The position numbers were made by a program, and so were the translations under genes. A stretch of DNA of 64,000 bases from Lysobacter sp. M2-1. GTDB lineage: Bacteria > Pseudomonadota > Gammaproteobacteria > Xanthomonadales > Xanthomonadaceae. The DNA lies in the NCBI RefSeq assembly GCF_022662495.1, contig NZ_JAKPBU010000001.1, forward strand, positions 1,426,001 to 1,490,000, given 5' to 3'. Under the pieces are notes generated by a model, which worked only from the letters and a program-made list of their open reading frames with translations, did not search any database and was not told where the DNA came from. Positions 33,974-42,746 of this stretch are shown in pieces (the stretch's first letter is position 1; every line of letters starts with the position of its first letter).

Positions 33974-35073
33974 GCGCCATCCTGCGCTGGCTGCTGGACA
34001 TCTTCGTGCGTCTGACGCGCACCCTGGACTGGCCGCTGTGCGCGGCGCTGATCGCGCTGATGGCGATCGGTCTGGCGGTGCTGTACAGCGCCGGTGGCGA
34101 AAGCCCGCGCCTGGTCTACGCGCAGGGCGCGCGCTATGCGGTCGGCTTCGGTGCGATGTGGCTGCTGTCGCGCCTGTCGCCGCACAGACTGCGCAACGCC
34201 ACCCCGCTGGTGTATGCGCTGACCCTGGTGCCGTTGCTGCTGGTGCTGGTGATCGGCGAAGGACGCAGCGGCGCGCACTGGATCAACCTGGGCGTGTTCT
34301 ATTTCCAGCCCGCCGAGCTGCTCAAGCTCAGCCTGCCGATGATGGCCGCCTGGACCCTCAACCGCGGCCGCTTGCCGCCCGGTTTCGGCACCGTGCTGGT
34401 GAGCTCGGCGATCATCGCCCTGCCCACGGGGCTGATCCTGCTGCAGCCCGATTTCGGCACTGCGATGCTGGTCGCCGCCAGCGGCGCATTCGCCCTGTTC
34501 CTGGCCGGGCTGTCCTGGTGGTGGTTCGTGGCCGGCGCGGCCGGGATCGCCGCGGCCGCGCCGGTGGCGTGGTTCTGGCTACTGCGTCCCTACCAGAAGG
34601 ACCGCATCCTGACCTTCCTCAACCCAGAATCCGATCCGCTCGGGACCGGATGGAACATCATCCAGTCGAAGATCGCGATCGGCGCGGGCGGGTTGAGCGG
34701 CAAAGGCTGGGGGCAAGGCTCCCAGTCGCACCTGGATTACCTGCCCGAGCACACCACCGACTTCATTTTCGCGGTGCTGAGCGAGGAATTCGGCTGGATC
34801 GGCGTGGCCACGGTGCTGACCCTGTACCTGTTCGTGATCGGCCGCTGCCTGTGGATCGCCAGCGAGGCGCGCGATGGCTATTCGCGCCTGCTCGCCGGCG
34901 CGCTGGGGCTGGCCATGTTCGTGTACGTGATCGTCAACGGCGGCATGATCTCGGGCCTGCTGCCGGTGGTGGGCGTGCCGATGCCGCTGCTCAGCTACGG
35001 GGGGACGGCGGCGGTGTCGCTGCTGGCGGGGTTGGGGGTGGTGATGTCGGTGCGGGCGCACGCGGTGCGGTAA
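33970..35073 (+). CDS. rodA: Rod-shape determining glycosyltransferase RodA
   Basis: A 367-residue SEDS-family peptidoglycan polymerase with about ten membrane segments. Family motifs are GEGRSGAHWINLGVFYFQPAELLKLSLPM, LLQPDFGTAML, PYQKDRILTFLNPESDPLGTGWNIIQSKIAIGAGG, HTTDFIFAVLSEEFGWIG and GMISGLLPVVGVPMPLLSYGGTA. The start overlaps the PBP2 stop, so the pair is translated together. It ends the tight part of the elongasome operon; a repeat-rich gap of 884 bases follows. Confidence 0.98.
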   Translation: MSAILRWLLDIFVRLTRTLDWPLCAALIALMAIGLAVLYSAGGESPRLVYAQGARYAVGFGAMWLLSRLSPHRLRNATPLVYALTLVPLLLVLVIGEGRSGAHWINLGVFYFQPAELLKLSLPMMAAWTLNRGRLPPGFGTVLVSSAIIALPTGLILLQPDFGTAMLVAASGAFALFLAGLSWWWFVAGAAGIAAAAPVAWFWLLRPYQKDRILTFLNPESDPLGTGWNIIQSKIAIGAGGLSGKGWGQGSQSHLDYLPEHTTDFIFAVLSEEFGWIGVATVLTLYLFVIGRCLWIASEARDGYSRLLAGALGLAMFVYVIVNGGMISGLLPVVGVPMPLLSYGGTAAVSLLAGLGVVMSVRAHAVR

Positions 35074-35208
35074 GAGACCGCAACTCCCTGCGCGTCTCCG
35101 GAGTGCGGGGTCGCGCGACTGATCAACGTGTGGGGCATATCGAATTTTGCTTCGGGCGTGAGCAGCTTTGATTTTCGGCGGCTACTGCAAGACTTGGAAT
35201 TCCTTGTC

Positions 35209-35228
35209 ATCCCCGCGCAGGCGGGGAT
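35209..35228. repeat. ATCCCCGC palindrome
   Basis: ATCCCCGC-GCAG-GCGGGGAT is a perfect 8-bp stem, 135 bases after rodA. It resembles a common dispersed repeat and may contribute to the end of the rodA transcript. Confidence 0.65.
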
Positions 35229-35288
35229 CCAAGGACGTTGCTGCTTGCCCTGCTCGTGGGTTTCGCGCTGATTACCTTTAAGAGCAGG

Positions 35289-35784
35289 GCTTTCGCCTAC
35301 CGGCGAGTTACTTTTCTTTGCTGGTGCAAAGAAAAGTAACCAAAAGAAAGCACCTTTCTCGTGAGATCAAACTCGCTCAAGGAATGTGCGGTGTCGACGC
35401 CATTTTCGCAGCGGACATCCGTGTCCGCTCCGAAAACGGCCGGCATCCATGCCGGCCGCCCTCCGGGTGTCCGGGTGCGGATCGCTTGCACAGGGTTGGG
35501 AAGGTCAAGGGCCCGGTCGAGCCATGAACCGCAGGCGCGTTCGGCGAATGCATTGCTTCTGCTTTTCAGCTTTTGACTTTCTTGCCCCGCCAGCAGCCAT
35601 CAGCGTTCGGAAACCCCGGAGGGGCGGCGGCCATGGATGGCCGCCGTTTTCGGACCGAGGCAGGATGCCGAGTCCGAAAATTCCTTGGCCACCCAGAGAC
35701 CTTGAGCGACTTGTCGAGGAAGGTGCTTTCTTTGGTTACTTTCTTTGCACCAGCAAAGAAAGTAACTCGCCTTCAGGCGAAAGC
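35289..35784. repeat. About 500-bp nested inverted-repeat element between rodA and mltB
   Basis: The two ends mirror each other: GCTTTCGCC... at 35289 and ...GGCGAAAGC ending at 35784. Each arm itself holds hairpins. The left arm has a perfect 14-bp stem (35307-35320 with 35327-35340), an 8-bp stem (35410-35417 with 35422-35429) and a 9-bp stem (35438-35446 with 35449-35457). The right arm has a 13-bp stem (35735-35766) and a 9-bp stem (35626-35645). The matching hairpins occur in mirror order, and the sequences between them (GAAAGCACCTT.CTCG, CCGAAAACGG) also pair across the element. ORFs inside it are frames through the repeat and are not believed. No transposase is present, so it is MITE-like. 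Confidence 0.8.
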
Positions 35785-35957
35785 TCTTTCATAAATTGCC
35801 GGTGGACGACGCAACTCATGATTTCCAGCTGTCTTGGATGGGCGCACTTAGGCGCCTCCACGATCCAAGAACCCACCACAACAACCCTGTATAAGCCCCT
35901 GATGTGATTGGGGTCCGTGGCTTTACAAAGGGGCGGGTCGTGCTACCCTCGCCGCCG

Positions 35958-37091
35958 ATGATCCGACGCGCCGCCATCGCCTCCGCGCCCGCCGTGATCG
36001 CAGCGCTGCTGCTGGCGGCCTGCGCGACGCAGGTGCCTCCGCCCTCGCCGCAGCCGCAGGCGTCCGTGCCGCCATCGCAGCCCGTGGCGCCGGCCCTGTT
36101 GCCGCCCGTCCCGCAACCGCCCGAGCGACCGGTCGCCCCGCCGTCGGTCACCGATCCGGCGATTCCGCAGCCACAGCGCGAGGCCGCCTTCGTCGAATAC
36201 GCGGCCAGCACCTATGGCGTGCCGCCCGAGACGATTCGCGCCACGCTGGCCCAGGCGGTGTACCAGCAGAAGATCATCGACGCGATGACCCGTCCGGCCG
36301 AGGCGGTGCGGCCATGGCGCGACTACCGGCCGATCTTCCTCAACGATGCACGCATCAACGGCGGTCGCCAGTTCTACCTCGACAACCGCGTCGCCCTGGA
36401 TCGCGTCGCCGCCGAGACCGGCGTGCCCGCCGAATACATCGTCGCGATCATCGGCGTGGAAACCAGTTACGGGAAGATCACCGGCAACTACCGGGTGCTC
36501 GATGCGCTCTACACCCTGGCCTTTTCCTATCCCAAGCGCGCGCCGTTCTTCGCTGGCGAACTCGCGCAGCTGTTCGGGCTGGTCAAGGCCGAGCCGCAGC
36601 TGGACCCGCTCACGCTCAAGGGCAGCTACGCCGGCGCCATGGGCATGGGCCAGTTCATGCCGTCCAGCTACCGCCTGTGGGCGAAGGACGGCGACGGCGA
36701 CGGGCGCCGCGACCTGCTGACGCATACGCCGGATGTGTTCGCCTCGATCGCCAACTATTTCGTGCTGCACGGCTGGCAGCGCGGCGCGCCCGTCGTGGCG
36801 CGGGCACAGCGCGCGCCGAGTGCCGCAGACTTCGTGCCCGAGGGCGATCCGAAGTCGCTGGAACCGAACAACCCGCTAGCGCTGCTGGCGCAGCGCGGCT
36901 ACACGCCGATGGCGGGAGAGCCAACCGCGGAAGGCGCCACCGTCATCTCGCTCGATGGCGACGCCGGCCGCGAATACTGGCTGGGATACCGGAATTTCTA
37001 CGTGATCAGCCGTTACAACCGTTCGCCCATGTACTCGCTGGCGGTGCATCAGCTGGCCCAGGCGATCCGCGCGGGAGTGCCCTCGCAATGA
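35958..37091 (+). CDS. mltB: Membrane-bound lytic murein transglycosylase B
   Basis: A 377-residue lipoprotein that cleaves peptidoglycan glycan strands. The signal (MIRRAAIASAPAVIAALLLAAC) ends in the lipobox LAAC and is followed by a long Pro-rich linker (about residues 25-70). The SLT fold carries IIGVETSYGKITGNYRVLDALYTLAFSYPKRAPFF, with the catalytic Glu in GVETSYG, and AGAMGMGQFMPSSYRLWAKDGDGDGRRDLLTHTPDVFASIANYF. ATG 35958 is preferred to GTG 35904, which adds residues outside the signal. Its stop overlaps the rlpA start. Confidence 0.96.
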   Translation: MIRRAAIASAPAVIAALLLAACATQVPPPSPQPQASVPPSQPVAPALLPPVPQPPERPVAPPSVTDPAIPQPQREAAFVEYAASTYGVPPETIRATLAQAVYQQKIIDAMTRPAEAVRPWRDYRPIFLNDARINGGRQFYLDNRVALDRVAAETGVPAEYIVAIIGVETSYGKITGNYRVLDALYTLAFSYPKRAPFFAGELAQLFGLVKAEPQLDPLTLKGSYAGAMGMGQFMPSSYRLWAKDGDGDGRRDLLTHTPDVFASIANYFVLHGWQRGAPVVARAQRAPSAADFVPEGDPKSLEPNNPLALLAQRGYTPMAGEPTAEGATVISLDGDAGREYWLGYRNFYVISRYNRSPMYSLAVHQLAQAIRAGVPSQ

Positions 37092-38518
37092 ACCGTCTCG
37101 CTCTGGGCGCGTGCATCGCGCTCGCGCTGTCGGCGTGCGCGAGCGCGCCGAAGAAATCGGACTCCCAGGCCGTCGCGCTGGGCGACCCGGGCAGCATCGC
37201 CCGCGCGGAGCTTCCGCCGGCGCAGCGCAAGCGTTCGCCCTACGCGCCCGCGCAGGAAGACATCGGCAAGCGCGGCAACTACACGAGCGGCGGACTGTAT
37301 GCGCCGCATATCCAGGACAGTGCGCCGGACGACCCGCTCCACGACGTGGACCAGATTCCGGAACCCGACGTGGTCGACGAACCGCGCTCGCGCTACGGCA
37401 ACCGGTCTCCGTACAAGGTGCTGGGCAAGTCGTATTCGGTGCGCGATTCGGCCGAAGGCTATGTCGAGCAGGGCCAGGCCTCCTATTACGGCAACAAGTT
37501 CCATGGGCGCCGCACCTCCAACCTGGAGGTGTACGACATGTACGCCCTCACCGCGGCGCACAAGACCCTGCCGCTGCCCAGCTTCGCGCGCGTGACCAAC
37601 CTGGAGAACGGCAAGTCGGTGGTGGTGCGGGTCAACGATCGCGGGCCGTTCCACGCCGGGCGGGTCATCGATTTGAGCTATGCCGCCGCGGTCAAGCTCG
37701 GCTACCGCAGCAAGGGCACAGCACGGGTGGAAGTGCGCGGATTGAGCGCCGGCGAGAACGCGCGCGAGCGCTACGACGGCGTCGCGAAAGCCCCTTCCTC
37801 CGCACCCGCCAGAACGGCCCCGGCGGAATTGACCCTGCCACCGGGCGTGCGCATCGCCACCGGCCGGCCTGCGACCATCCCGGCTGCGGCGCAGACCACG
37901 GCCTCGACCGCGATGGACCGCCTGGTCGGCATGTTGCCGGTCGCGGCTGCCAATGCCGGTGAGCGCCCGCCGCAGGGGCAATCGGGGGGCGCAACGTCGG
38001 CCGCCAGCCGCACCGTGGCGGCTTCCGCGCCCGTCACCGCCAAGCCCGGCACCGAATGGCGCTTCGATATGCTCCAGGACGGCAAGGCGATGACCGCCGA
38101 CGAGTTCGACGCCTGGATGAAGTCGCGCAAGGCACGGGTCGCGACCGGCAAGGCCGGCACCCCCGATCCGACCGGGTCTGCCGCGCCGGGCTCCGCCGTC
38201 GCCGCTGCTTCCTCGCCTGCCGCACCGCCACCGCCGACACCGCAGGCGGCCGCCGCGCGCGTCGCCGCCGTCGCGCCGGCCGGCAGCGGCCTGGTCACCT
38301 TGCAGGTTGCCGCCTTCGCCAACCAGCAGAACGCCGGACAGGCCCTGGCCATGCTCCGCGATGCCGATATCGCCAATGCGCGCCTGCTGGACGCCAGCGT
38401 CAACGGCAAGCAGGTCTGGCGCCTGCGGGTGGGGCCGGTGGATGCGGCGCGCGCGCCGGAACTCGCCGCCCGCGTCGTGGGTCTGGGCTTCGACCAGCCG
38501 CAACGCGTTCGCGAATAG
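37088..38518 (+). CDS. rlpA: Septal ring/rare lipoprotein A with SPOR domain
   Basis: A 476-residue lipoprotein (signal MNRLALGACIALALSAC, lipobox LSAC). A double-psi beta-barrel domain lies at about residues 120-215: GQASYYGNKFHGRRTSNLEVYDMYALTAAHKTLPLPSFARVTNLENGKSVVVRVNDRGPFHAGRVIDLSYAAA, with the catalytic-type Asp of RVNDRGPF. RlpA proteins cut denuded glycan strands. A long Ala/Thr/Pro linker leads to a C-terminal SPOR domain (VTLQVAAFANQQNAGQALAMLRDADIANARLL) that binds such strands at the septum. It is translationally coupled to mltB. Confidence 0.95.
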   Translation: MNRLALGACIALALSACASAPKKSDSQAVALGDPGSIARAELPPAQRKRSPYAPAQEDIGKRGNYTSGGLYAPHIQDSAPDDPLHDVDQIPEPDVVDEPRSRYGNRSPYKVLGKSYSVRDSAEGYVEQGQASYYGNKFHGRRTSNLEVYDMYALTAAHKTLPLPSFARVTNLENGKSVVVRVNDRGPFHAGRVIDLSYAAAVKLGYRSKGTARVEVRGLSAGENARERYDGVAKAPSSAPARTAPAELTLPPGVRIATGRPATIPAAAQTTASTAMDRLVGMLPVAAANAGERPPQGQSGGATSAASRTVAASAPVTAKPGTEWRFDMLQDGKAMTADEFDAWMKSRKARVATGKAGTPDPTGSAAPGSAVAAASSPAAPPPPTPQAAAARVAAVAPAGSGLVTLQVAAFANQQNAGQALAMLRDADIANARLLDASVNGKQVWRLRVGPVDAARAPELAARVVGLGFDQPQRVRE

Positions 38519-38612
38519 CGTTCAGACTAGAATTCCGGGCTGCCGCACGCGGCATCCACCTGTCGAAACCACCGCCCGGCGCAGATCGGGCGCTCCGGAG
38601 CCTCTCCAGTCG

Positions 38613-39857
38613 ATGAAGTCCCTTGCCCCGAAGTCGAGCCTGCTCGCTGGTATTGGCGCCAGCCTCATAGTCACCGCCACTCTTGGGCTCGCCTTCGCGC
38701 AGACGCCATCCACGCCCCGCCCGGCCACCCCGAAACCCGCCGCCGCCGCGCTGAGCGACAACCTGCCGGTGCCGCCGGCGCCGGCGCCTGAGACCTCAAA
38801 ATCCTGGGTGCTCATGGACTACGCCACCGGTCAGATCCTGGCGGGCGAGAACGCGGATACGCCGGTCGAGCCGGCCAGCATCACCAAGGTCATGACCAGC
38901 TACGTGATCGCCGCAGAGATGGCCGCCGGCAAGGTCAAGGCCACCGATCCGGTGATGATGAGCGAGAACGCCTGGCGCAGCGGCGGCGCCGGCACCGACG
39001 GCAGCTACAGCGGCTTCGAGGTCAACAAGACCGCGCCGCTGGAACAGATGGAAAAGGGCATGGTGGTGCAGTCGGGCAACGATGCGGCGATCGCGCTGGC
39101 CGAACACATCGCCGGCAGCGAATCCGCCTTCGCCGCGCTGATGAACGCGTATGCGAAGAAGATCGGCATGCGCAACAGCCACTTCGTCAATCCGCATGGC
39201 CTGCCCGCGGAGGGACACATCACCACCGCGCGCGACCTGGCGCTGCTCGGACGCGCGCTGATCCGCGATTACCCGGTGGCGTATTCGTACAACAAGATCA
39301 AGGAATTCACGGTCGGGCCGATCACCCAGCCCAACCGCAACCTGCTGCTGTGGCGCGACCCGTCGGTGGACGGCATCAAGACCGGGCACACCTCCAGCGC
39401 CGGATACTGCCTGATGGCGTCGGCCAAGCGCGGCGACCAGCGCCTGATCAGCGTGGTGATGGGCGATACCAGCGAGAACCAGCGCGCGGTGGATTCGCAG
39501 GCGCTGCTCAACTGGGGCTTCCGCTTCTACGAAACCCACCAGCTCTACCCGGCTAACAAGCAGGTCACCCAGCAGAAGGTCTGGAAAGGCCAGGCCGACG
39601 CGGTCTCGCTCGGCGTCGCCGAGCCGCTGCTGGTCAGCACGCCGCGCGGCAAGTACGGCCAGCTCAAGGCGACCATGGACGTGCCCAAGGTGCTGGAAGC
39701 GCCGATCGCCAAGGGCCAGAAGATCGGCACGGTCAAGGTCAACCTTGGCAACCAGGTGGTCGCGCAGCAGCCGCTGATCGCCCTGGAAGGCATCGAGCAG
39801 GCCGGCTTCTTCAAGCGCCTGTGGCATGCGTTCCTGATGTGGTGGGATTCGGTGTAG
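38613..39857 (+). CDS. dacC: D-alanyl-D-alanine carboxypeptidase (PBP5/6 type)
   Basis: A 414-residue low-molecular-weight PBP that trims the terminal D-Ala of peptidoglycan peptides. A signal peptide (LLAGIGASLIVTATLGLAFAQ) is followed by a Pro-rich stretch, then SxxK in ASITKVMT (Ser89, Lys92), SGN in VQSGNDAAIAL and KTG in GIKTGHTSSAGYCLMAS. The C-terminal domain ends in an amphipathic membrane anchor (GFFKRLWHAFLMWWDSV). It follows rlpA by 94 bases and precedes the DUF493-lip genes, as in E. coli rlpA-dacA-ybeD-lipB. Confidence 0.96.
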   Translation: MKSLAPKSSLLAGIGASLIVTATLGLAFAQTPSTPRPATPKPAAAALSDNLPVPPAPAPETSKSWVLMDYATGQILAGENADTPVEPASITKVMTSYVIAAEMAAGKVKATDPVMMSENAWRSGGAGTDGSYSGFEVNKTAPLEQMEKGMVVQSGNDAAIALAEHIAGSESAFAALMNAYAKKIGMRNSHFVNPHGLPAEGHITTARDLALLGRALIRDYPVAYSYNKIKEFTVGPITQPNRNLLLWRDPSVDGIKTGHTSSAGYCLMASAKRGDQRLISVVMGDTSENQRAVDSQALLNWGFRFYETHQLYPANKQVTQQKVWKGQADAVSLGVAEPLLVSTPRGKYGQLKATMDVPKVLEAPIAKGQKIGTVKVNLGNQVVAQQPLIALEGIEQAGFFKRLWHAFLMWWDSV

Positions 39858-39965
39858 GCACCGGTCCATCGAGGGCGCGCGGTGTTCGGCTCTGCGCGCC
39901 AGCGTTCACCGATCGCAGCTGCGGGGCGCCATCTGGCCGGAACTTGGCTTTGATGCGCCGGACCC

Positions 39966-39971
39966 CATAAT
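39966..39971 (+). promoter_or_regulatory. -10-like hexamer before the DUF493 gene
   Basis: CATAAT lies six bases before the ATG at 39978, consistent with a leaderless mRNA for the DUF493-lipB-lipA group. No Shine-Dalgarno is present. Confidence 0.45.
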
Positions 39972-39977
39972 CCGGCG

Positions 39978-40256
39978 ATGGAGATCAAATCCGACAATCC
40001 CCAACACGGCTTCCAGTTTCCCGGCACGTTCGAACTCTCGGCCATGGGCGCGGCGGAGAAGGACCTGGAAACGGTGCTGCCGACCCTGTTGATGGACGCC
40101 GGGATCGAGGTGCTGCACGAATCGGTGACCTGGAAGCATTCGTCCAACGGGCGCTACGTGTCGGTGCGCATCGCCTTCCGCGCCGATTCGCGCGAACAGT
40201 ACGACGCTGCGCATGCCGCGCTGCGCGCGCATCCCGAGGTGAAGTGGACGCTGTAG
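39978..40256 (+). CDS. DUF493 family protein (YbeD)
   Basis: A 92-residue protein of the DUF493/YbeD family, which has an ACT-like fold and lies beside lipB in many proteobacteria. Conserved parts are [59 protein letters not shown] role in regulating lipoate attachment has been suggested for the family but is not shown by sequence. It overlaps lipB by 13 bases. Confidence 0.93.
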   Translation: MEIKSDNPQHGFQFPGTFELSAMGAAEKDLETVLPTLLMDAGIEVLHESVTWKHSSNGRYVSVRIAFRADSREQYDAAHAALRAHPEVKWTL

Positions 40257-40933
40257 CCCCCGGCGCCCTGGAGGTGGTCCCGGCTCCGGGCGCGGCCGAA
40301 ACCGGCATCGTGCGCGACCTGGGACGCCAGCCCTACGAGCCGGTCTGGCGGGCGATGCAGGCCTTCACCGATGCGCGCGATGAGGCGACGCCCGACGAGC
40401 TGTGGCTGGTCGAACACGAACCGGTGTTCACCCTCGGCCAGGCCGGCAAGCCCGAACACGTGCTGATGCCGGGCGACATCCCGGTGCTGCACGTGGACCG
40501 CGGCGGGCAGGTGACCTACCACGGCCCCGGGCAGATCGTCGCGTATCCGCTGCTCGACCTGAGACGGCTGAAGATCGGGGTGCGCGAATACGTGCATCGC
40601 ATCGAGCAGGCGGTGATCGACACATTGGCCGAATGGAACATCGAAGGCGCGCGCCGCGAAGGCGCGCCCGGCGTGTACGTCGCCGACGCCAAGGTGGCTG
40701 CGCTCGGGATCCGGGTGCGACGCGGCTGTACCTTCCACGGCCTGGCCTTCAACGTCGCGATGGATCTGGAGCCGTTCGGACGGATCAATCCCTGCGGTTA
40801 CCAAGGGCTGCAGGTGGTGGCCATGGCCGACCTGGGCGGGCCGTCGAGCCCGGACGCGGTCAAGCCGGTGTTGCTGGAGGCGCTCGCCAGGCAGTTCGGA
40901 TTGCGGCTGCCGTCGGCCCGGGCCAGCGGCTGA
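40244..40933 (+). CDS. lipB: Octanoyltransferase LipB
   Basis: A 229-residue enzyme that moves octanoyl groups from acyl carrier protein to lipoyl domains of the 2-oxoacid dehydrogenases and GcvH. Motifs are [17 protein letters not shown], the signature [21 protein letters not shown], the active-site lysine region [24 protein letters not shown] and the cysteine in INPCGYQGL. The start is GTG 40244, inside the end of the DUF493 gene. No better in-frame ATG exists before the conserved region. Confidence 0.96.
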   Translation: MDAVAPGALEVVPAPGAAETGIVRDLGRQPYEPVWRAMQAFTDARDEATPDELWLVEHEPVFTLGQAGKPEHVLMPGDIPVLHVDRGGQVTYHGPGQIVAYPLLDLRRLKIGVREYVHRIEQAVIDTLAEWNIEGARREGAPGVYVADAKVAALGIRVRRGCTFHGLAFNVAMDLEPFGRINPCGYQGLQVVAMADLGGPSSPDAVKPVLLEALARQFGLRLPSARASG

Positions 40934-40939
40934 ACCGCG

Positions 40940-41461
40940 ATGGCGACGCCGGTCCGCGCCTCGTCGCTGCCGCCCGGTGCGTTGTTGGCCGCCTATCACA
41001 GCGCGGGGCATTACACCGACTGCTACCAGACGCGTATCGACGCGCGGCCCTCCCAGGCCGCCTACGTCGAGGCCTTCTACACCTCGTGGCTGTTCAAGCT
41101 CGAGCGCCGGATCCTGGCGCTTGCGTCGATGCCGTCCACGGATGTCGAAGCGGCGGAACTCGCCGCAGGCACGCGCGAACATTTCGCCGCCTGGCGGGTC
41201 GAGGCACGGACTCCGGAACAACTGCTGCTGTGCGACGTGCAGGGGCGCACGCGCTCCTGGCTGATGAGGGCGGACGCCGCGCCTGGCACCGGCAGAACGC
41301 TGTATTTCGGTTCCGCCATCGTGCCCGCCCCAGACGCCCGGCCCGGCGCGGCGGCGCTGGATTTCCCCTACGGCGCGCTGCTCGGCTTCCACCGGCTCTA
41401 TTCGCGGCTGCTGCTGGCGGCGGCGGCGCGTCTGGAACGCGGCGCCAGCCGACTACAATGA
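40940..41461 (+). CDS. Unknown protein between lipB and lipA
   Basis: A 173-residue protein six bases after lipB and seven before lipA, on the same strand. It starts [31 protein letters not shown] and has a mid-region [31 protein letters not shown] and a C-terminal part LYFGSAIVP...[27 protein letters not shown]. There is no signal peptide or clear membrane segment and I do not recognise the family. Its tight placement suggests a link to lipoylation, but that is inference from context only. Confidence 0.75.
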   Translation: MATPVRASSLPPGALLAAYHSAGHYTDCYQTRIDARPSQAAYVEAFYTSWLFKLERRILALASMPSTDVEAAELAAGTREHFAAWRVEARTPEQLLLCDVQGRTRSWLMRADAAPGTGRTLYFGSAIVPAPDARPGAAALDFPYGALLGFHRLYSRLLLAAAARLERGASRLQ

Positions 41462-41468
41462 GGCCCTC

Positions 41469-42494
41469 ATGAGCACCACGTCCTCCCGCAGCATCCCCCT
41501 GCAGATCCTCGGCGAGACAGCGTCCGCCGGTACCCAAACCGCCCCGCTGCAACCGGGGGCGAAGCAGGTCGCGGGCGACAAGATCGCGCGCTCGCCGGTG
41601 CAGTTCGCCGACGCGCCAGTGCTGCGCAAGCCGTCCTGGATCCGGGTGCGGATCCCGTCGGACAACTCGGTGGCCCGACTCAAGGCGAAGCTGCGCGAGA
41701 ACCGGCTGGTGACGGTGTGCGAGGAAGCCAGCTGTCCGAACATCCATGAGTGCTTCGGCCACGGCACGGCCACCTTCATGATCCTCGGCGAGGTCTGCAC
41801 CCGGCGCTGCAGTTTCTGCGACGTGGCCCACGGACGGCCCAAGCCGCCCGATCCGGCCGAGCCCCTGCACCTGGCGCAGACCATCAAGGACATGGGCCTG
41901 CGCTACGTGGTGGTGACCAGCGTCGACCGCGACGACCTGCGCGACGGCGGCGCCACCCATTTCGTCGACTGCATCAGCGCGATCCGCGAGTTCAGCCCGG
42001 CGACGAAGATCGAAATCCTGACCCCCGACTTCCGCGGCAAGGGCCGCATGGAACGCGCGCTGGAAATCCTGGCGGCGAATCCGCCGGATGTGTTCAACCA
42101 CAATATCGAGACGGTGCCCGACCTGTATCCGAACGTGCGTCCGGGCGCCGATTACCAGTGGTCGCTGACCCTGCTGCAGAAGTTCAAGGCGCAGCATCCC
42201 GGTCTTCCGACCAAGTCCGGGATCATGCTCGGCCTGGGCGAGACCATGGAACAGGTGCAGGAAACCCTGCGCGACCTGCGCGCGCACGATGTGAACATGG
42301 TCACCATCGGCCAGTACCTGCAGCCCAGCGCGCACCACCATCCGGTGATGCGCTACTGGACGCCCGACGAATTCAAGGCGCTCGAGGAATTCGGCATGGC
42401 GCTGGGGTTTACCCACGTGGCGTCCGGCCCGCTGGTGCGCTCCTCCTATCACGCCGACCGGCAGGCGGCCGAGGCCGGCGTCGCCGCCGCGTAG
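41469..42494 (+). CDS. lipA: Lipoyl synthase (radical SAM)
   Basis: A 341-residue iron-sulfur enzyme that inserts two sulfur atoms into protein-bound octanoate. The auxiliary-cluster cysteines appear as [15 protein letters not shown], the radical-SAM cluster as [13 protein letters not shown], and the conserved serine as RSSYHAD at the C-terminus. Further landmarks are [15 protein letters not shown] and FNHNIETV. The first ~50 residues are a longer leader than in E. coli. It completes the DUF493-lipB-unknown-lipA set. A TACAAT hexamer nine bases before the start codon could add a second promoter. Confidence 0.98.
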   Translation: MSTTSSRSIPLQILGETASAGTQTAPLQPGAKQVAGDKIARSPVQFADAPVLRKPSWIRVRIPSDNSVARLKAKLRENRLVTVCEEASCPNIHECFGHGTATFMILGEVCTRRCSFCDVAHGRPKPPDPAEPLHLAQTIKDMGLRYVVVTSVDRDDLRDGGATHFVDCISAIREFSPATKIEILTPDFRGKGRMERALEILAANPPDVFNHNIETVPDLYPNVRPGADYQWSLTLLQKFKAQHPGLPTKSGIMLGLGETMEQVQETLRDLRAHDVNMVTIGQYLQPSAHHHPVMRYWTPDEFKALEEFGMALGFTHVASGPLVRSSYHADRQAAEAGVAAA

Positions 42495-42746
42495 GACGCC
42501 CGGCCGGCTTGAAACACACGCTCGCTTCCTGCGTGCCCCCAAGACCGCCCTCCACCACCCTGAATAGCAGCGGACCGGCGGTACCGGGGCGCCGACGATT
42601 CGTTCACATCCGCACCGTTTGCCGCGGTTAGAGTGAATCCGACGCTGGCGAAGCAACTTCCGGCACTGTCGTGTGGTCCGAGGCCTTCCCAAGCTGTCCT
42701 TGACGTTCAGACCGATGCGACGGCCGTATGGCCGCGAGAGAACTAG

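Noticed and set aside
35386-35907. A 173-codon plus-strand ORF and smaller ORFs between rodA and mltB
   Set aside because: They read straight through the nested inverted repeat and share its sequence; no independent coding signal.
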